Position numbers and translations under genes: made by a program. Shown here piece after piece: positions 31,915 to 32,844 of a DNA stretch of 32,844 nucleotides; the stretch's first letter is position 1, and each line of letters opens with the position of its first letter. The stretch is taken from NCBI GenBank assembly GCA_021201665.1, contig JAJQEO010000120.1, positions 1 through 32,844 on the forward strand, in the 5' to 3' direction. A model generated the notes under the pieces. That model was given only the letters and a program-made list of their open reading frames with translations, did no database searches and had not been told where the DNA came from. This stretch comes from Lachnospiraceae bacterium. Lineage in GTDB: Bacteria > Bacillota > Clostridia > Lachnospirales > Lachnospiraceae.

Positions 31915-32490
31915 TCAGACAACCTCTCTTATGCGGTTATACCATGTAGAGCGTGATACACCCAACTCCCGGCAGCATTCTTTGACCGTCATTGAACCGT
32001 CTTTTTGTTTTTTGCGGCATTTTTCAAACAGGTCATCATCCATAGGGATAGTTTTCCGTCCTTCGTGGTAATCTTCCCTCTGTCTGGCAATAGCCTTTCC
32101 CTCACTGGTACGCTCCACAATCATATCACGCTCAAATTCAGCAAAAGAGAACATGATGTTACGGATAAGCTTCCCTGTAGGAGTATTATTCATAATTCCC
32201 ATATTGAGAATATGCAGCGTCACTCCCTTAGACATAAGGTCATCCACCAGGGCAATCCCCTGTGAAGCACTCCGGGAAACCCTGTCTAATTTCGTGGCTA
32301 TGATGGTATCACCAGATTGAACACATTTCAGAAGTTCCTGGAACTGGGGTCTGTCTACTTTCGTGCCTGTAAAAGCGTCAACATAGATTTTCGTAGCACC
32401 ATTCTCACGAAGTCGGTTTTCCTGTTCTTCCAGGCTGTTTCCGTCATTCTTCTGTCCAATGGTACTTACCCTGGCATAACCATAAATCAT
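31915..32490 (-). CDS. Small serine recombinase (resolvase/invertase family)
   Basis: 191 residues. N-terminal catalytic domain with nucleophile Ser9 ([11 protein letters not shown]), [17 protein letters not shown], the active-site arginine region [16 protein letters not shown], and the dimer helix [20 protein letters not shown]; a C-terminal HTH ([20 protein letters not shown]) binds the site. Such enzymes resolve cointegrates or invert segments. GGAGGTCTGGTTCTG precedes the start, and it follows a Cro-like gene by 15 bases. No transposase is visible, so it may serve dimer resolution or inversion for the element. Confidence 0.94.
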   Translation of the reverse strand: MIYGYARVSTIGQKNDGNSLEEQENRLRENGATKIYVDAFTGTKVDRPQFQELLKCVQSGDTIIATKLDRVSRSASQGIALVDDLMSKGVTLHILNMGIMNNTPTGKLIRNIMFSFAEFERDMIVERTSEGKAIARQREDYHEGRKTIPMDDDLFEKCRKKQKDGSMTVKECCRELGVSRSTWYNRIREVV

Positions 32491-32505
32491 CAGAACCAGA
32501 CCTCC

Positions 32506-32730
32506 TTAATCGACCTCAAATCCACCCTCCGGGATTCTGCTTTCCCTGGGAACAATCACAATCTTATAATCCAACACCCTAACCATTTCATTAAGCTTCT
32601 CTGTGCTGATGTTCTTTTGTCCCAGACGTTCACTCAATACATTGTTCTTGATGTTCAGACGGGAAGCAAGGACTGATGGCTTCACTTCCTTGATTTTCAT
32701 AATCTCACGAATGATTTCATTGGCTTTCAT
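32506..32730 (-). CDS. Cro/XRE-like regulator upstream of the serine recombinase
   Basis: 74 residues: NEIIREIMKIKEVKPSVLAS, RLNIKNNVLSERLGQKNIST and EKLNEMVRVLDYKIVIVP form a five-helix XRE domain. The start is set at 32730 with AGGAGGTGCTATT upstream; the longer frame reaches into the promoter. It probably represses its own operon through the repeats over its promoter. Confidence 0.85.
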   Translation of the reverse strand: MKANEIIREIMKIKEVKPSVLASRLNIKNNVLSERLGQKNISTEKLNEMVRVLDYKIVIVPRESRIPEGGFEVD

Positions 32731-32750
32731 AATAGCACCTCCTGTAATGC

Positions 32751-32791
32751 AGGATAGCACAGATATATCTGAATGTCAAGATATTTCTGAA
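32751..32791 (-). promoter_or_regulatory. Promoter with two operator-like repeats, right-end regulator
   Basis: Minus-strand TTGACA (32774-32779), 17 bp, TATCCT (32751-32756). AGATATATCTGAA (32761-32773) and AGATATTTCTGAA (32779-32791) are direct repeats 18 bp apart, one filling the spacer and one touching the -35 box. They suit binding by the Cro-like protein or, alternatively, recombinase subsites. Confidence 0.65.
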
Positions 32792-32844
32792 CTTTTTTAT
32801 TTTTTGCGGAAATTTCGGGGTTCCCCCGCCCGCTGCTAACCCGG

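Larger units (their letters stand above)
22300..32844. mobile_element. Integrated mobile element, probable phage satellite, right end not seen
   Basis: From about 22.3 kb the DNA becomes AT-rich and filled with small genes. The left end has a tyrosine integrase pointing outward. Inside lie a Cro-like regulator, two excisionase-like HTH proteins, a DUF927/SF3-like helicase and a terminase-small-subunit-like protein, but no capsid, portal, large terminase, relaxase or T4SS gene in the window. The left boundary is approximate. A serine recombinase and regulator at 31.4-32.8 kb may belong to the same element or to a neighbour. Confidence 0.6.

Overview
The window looks like a chromosome segment from a gut-type Clostridia bacterium, most likely Lachnospiraceae. 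This is inferred from strong AGGAGG-type ribosome binding sites, a T-box leader on thrS, a paired split ThrE exporter, KtrAB-type potassium uptake and the family content. No rRNA or tRNA gene and no CRISPR array was seen. About 1-22.3 kb is host chromosome with fairly GC-rich coding. About 22.3 kb to the right edge is AT-richer, mostly small genes, and reads as an integrated mobile element.

Host part, left to right. An AAA-ATPase/PD-(D/E)XK-type gene (cut by the left edge) carries a 117-bp in-frame insertion. Two very large GH94-like sugar phosphorylase-type genes follow, separated by a long imperfect hairpin. Next come ung, hisF and hisH (read hisH-hisF-ung), then thrS behind a T-box and a small acidic-tailed membrane protein. 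A lone cobM precedes a two-gene ThrE exporter. An OLD/AAA15-like ATPase is followed by a 33-codon stump of what was probably a TOPRIM partner. On the plus strand lie trkH/ktrB and trkA/ktrA, then a 130-nt rod-like inverted-repeat element. A small membrane protein and a membrane-anchored alpha/beta hydrolase with a double operator close the host part.

Mobile part. A tyrosine integrase with three small downstream genes faces leftward, and a Cro-like regulator diverges from it across four copies of one palindromic operator. Further right, a leftward operon encodes two excisionase-like HTH proteins, two paralogous tiny HTH proteins, a DUF927/SF3-like helicase, a terminase-small-subunit-like protein and a coiled-coil protein of unknown role. 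A zinc-ribbon protein diverges from this operon. A small serine recombinase with its own Cro-like regulator sits near the right edge. Integrase, regulator, replication ATPase and TerS-like protein without capsid, portal or tail genes is the layout expected of a phage satellite. This is an inference; the right end of the element is not in the window.

The most unusual signals are the in-frame repeat inside the ATPase gene, the low-complexity repeat insertions in both GH94-like enzymes, the decayed ATPase/TOPRIM pair, the helically phased TGACCA array at the left end of the element, and the candidate satellite itself.
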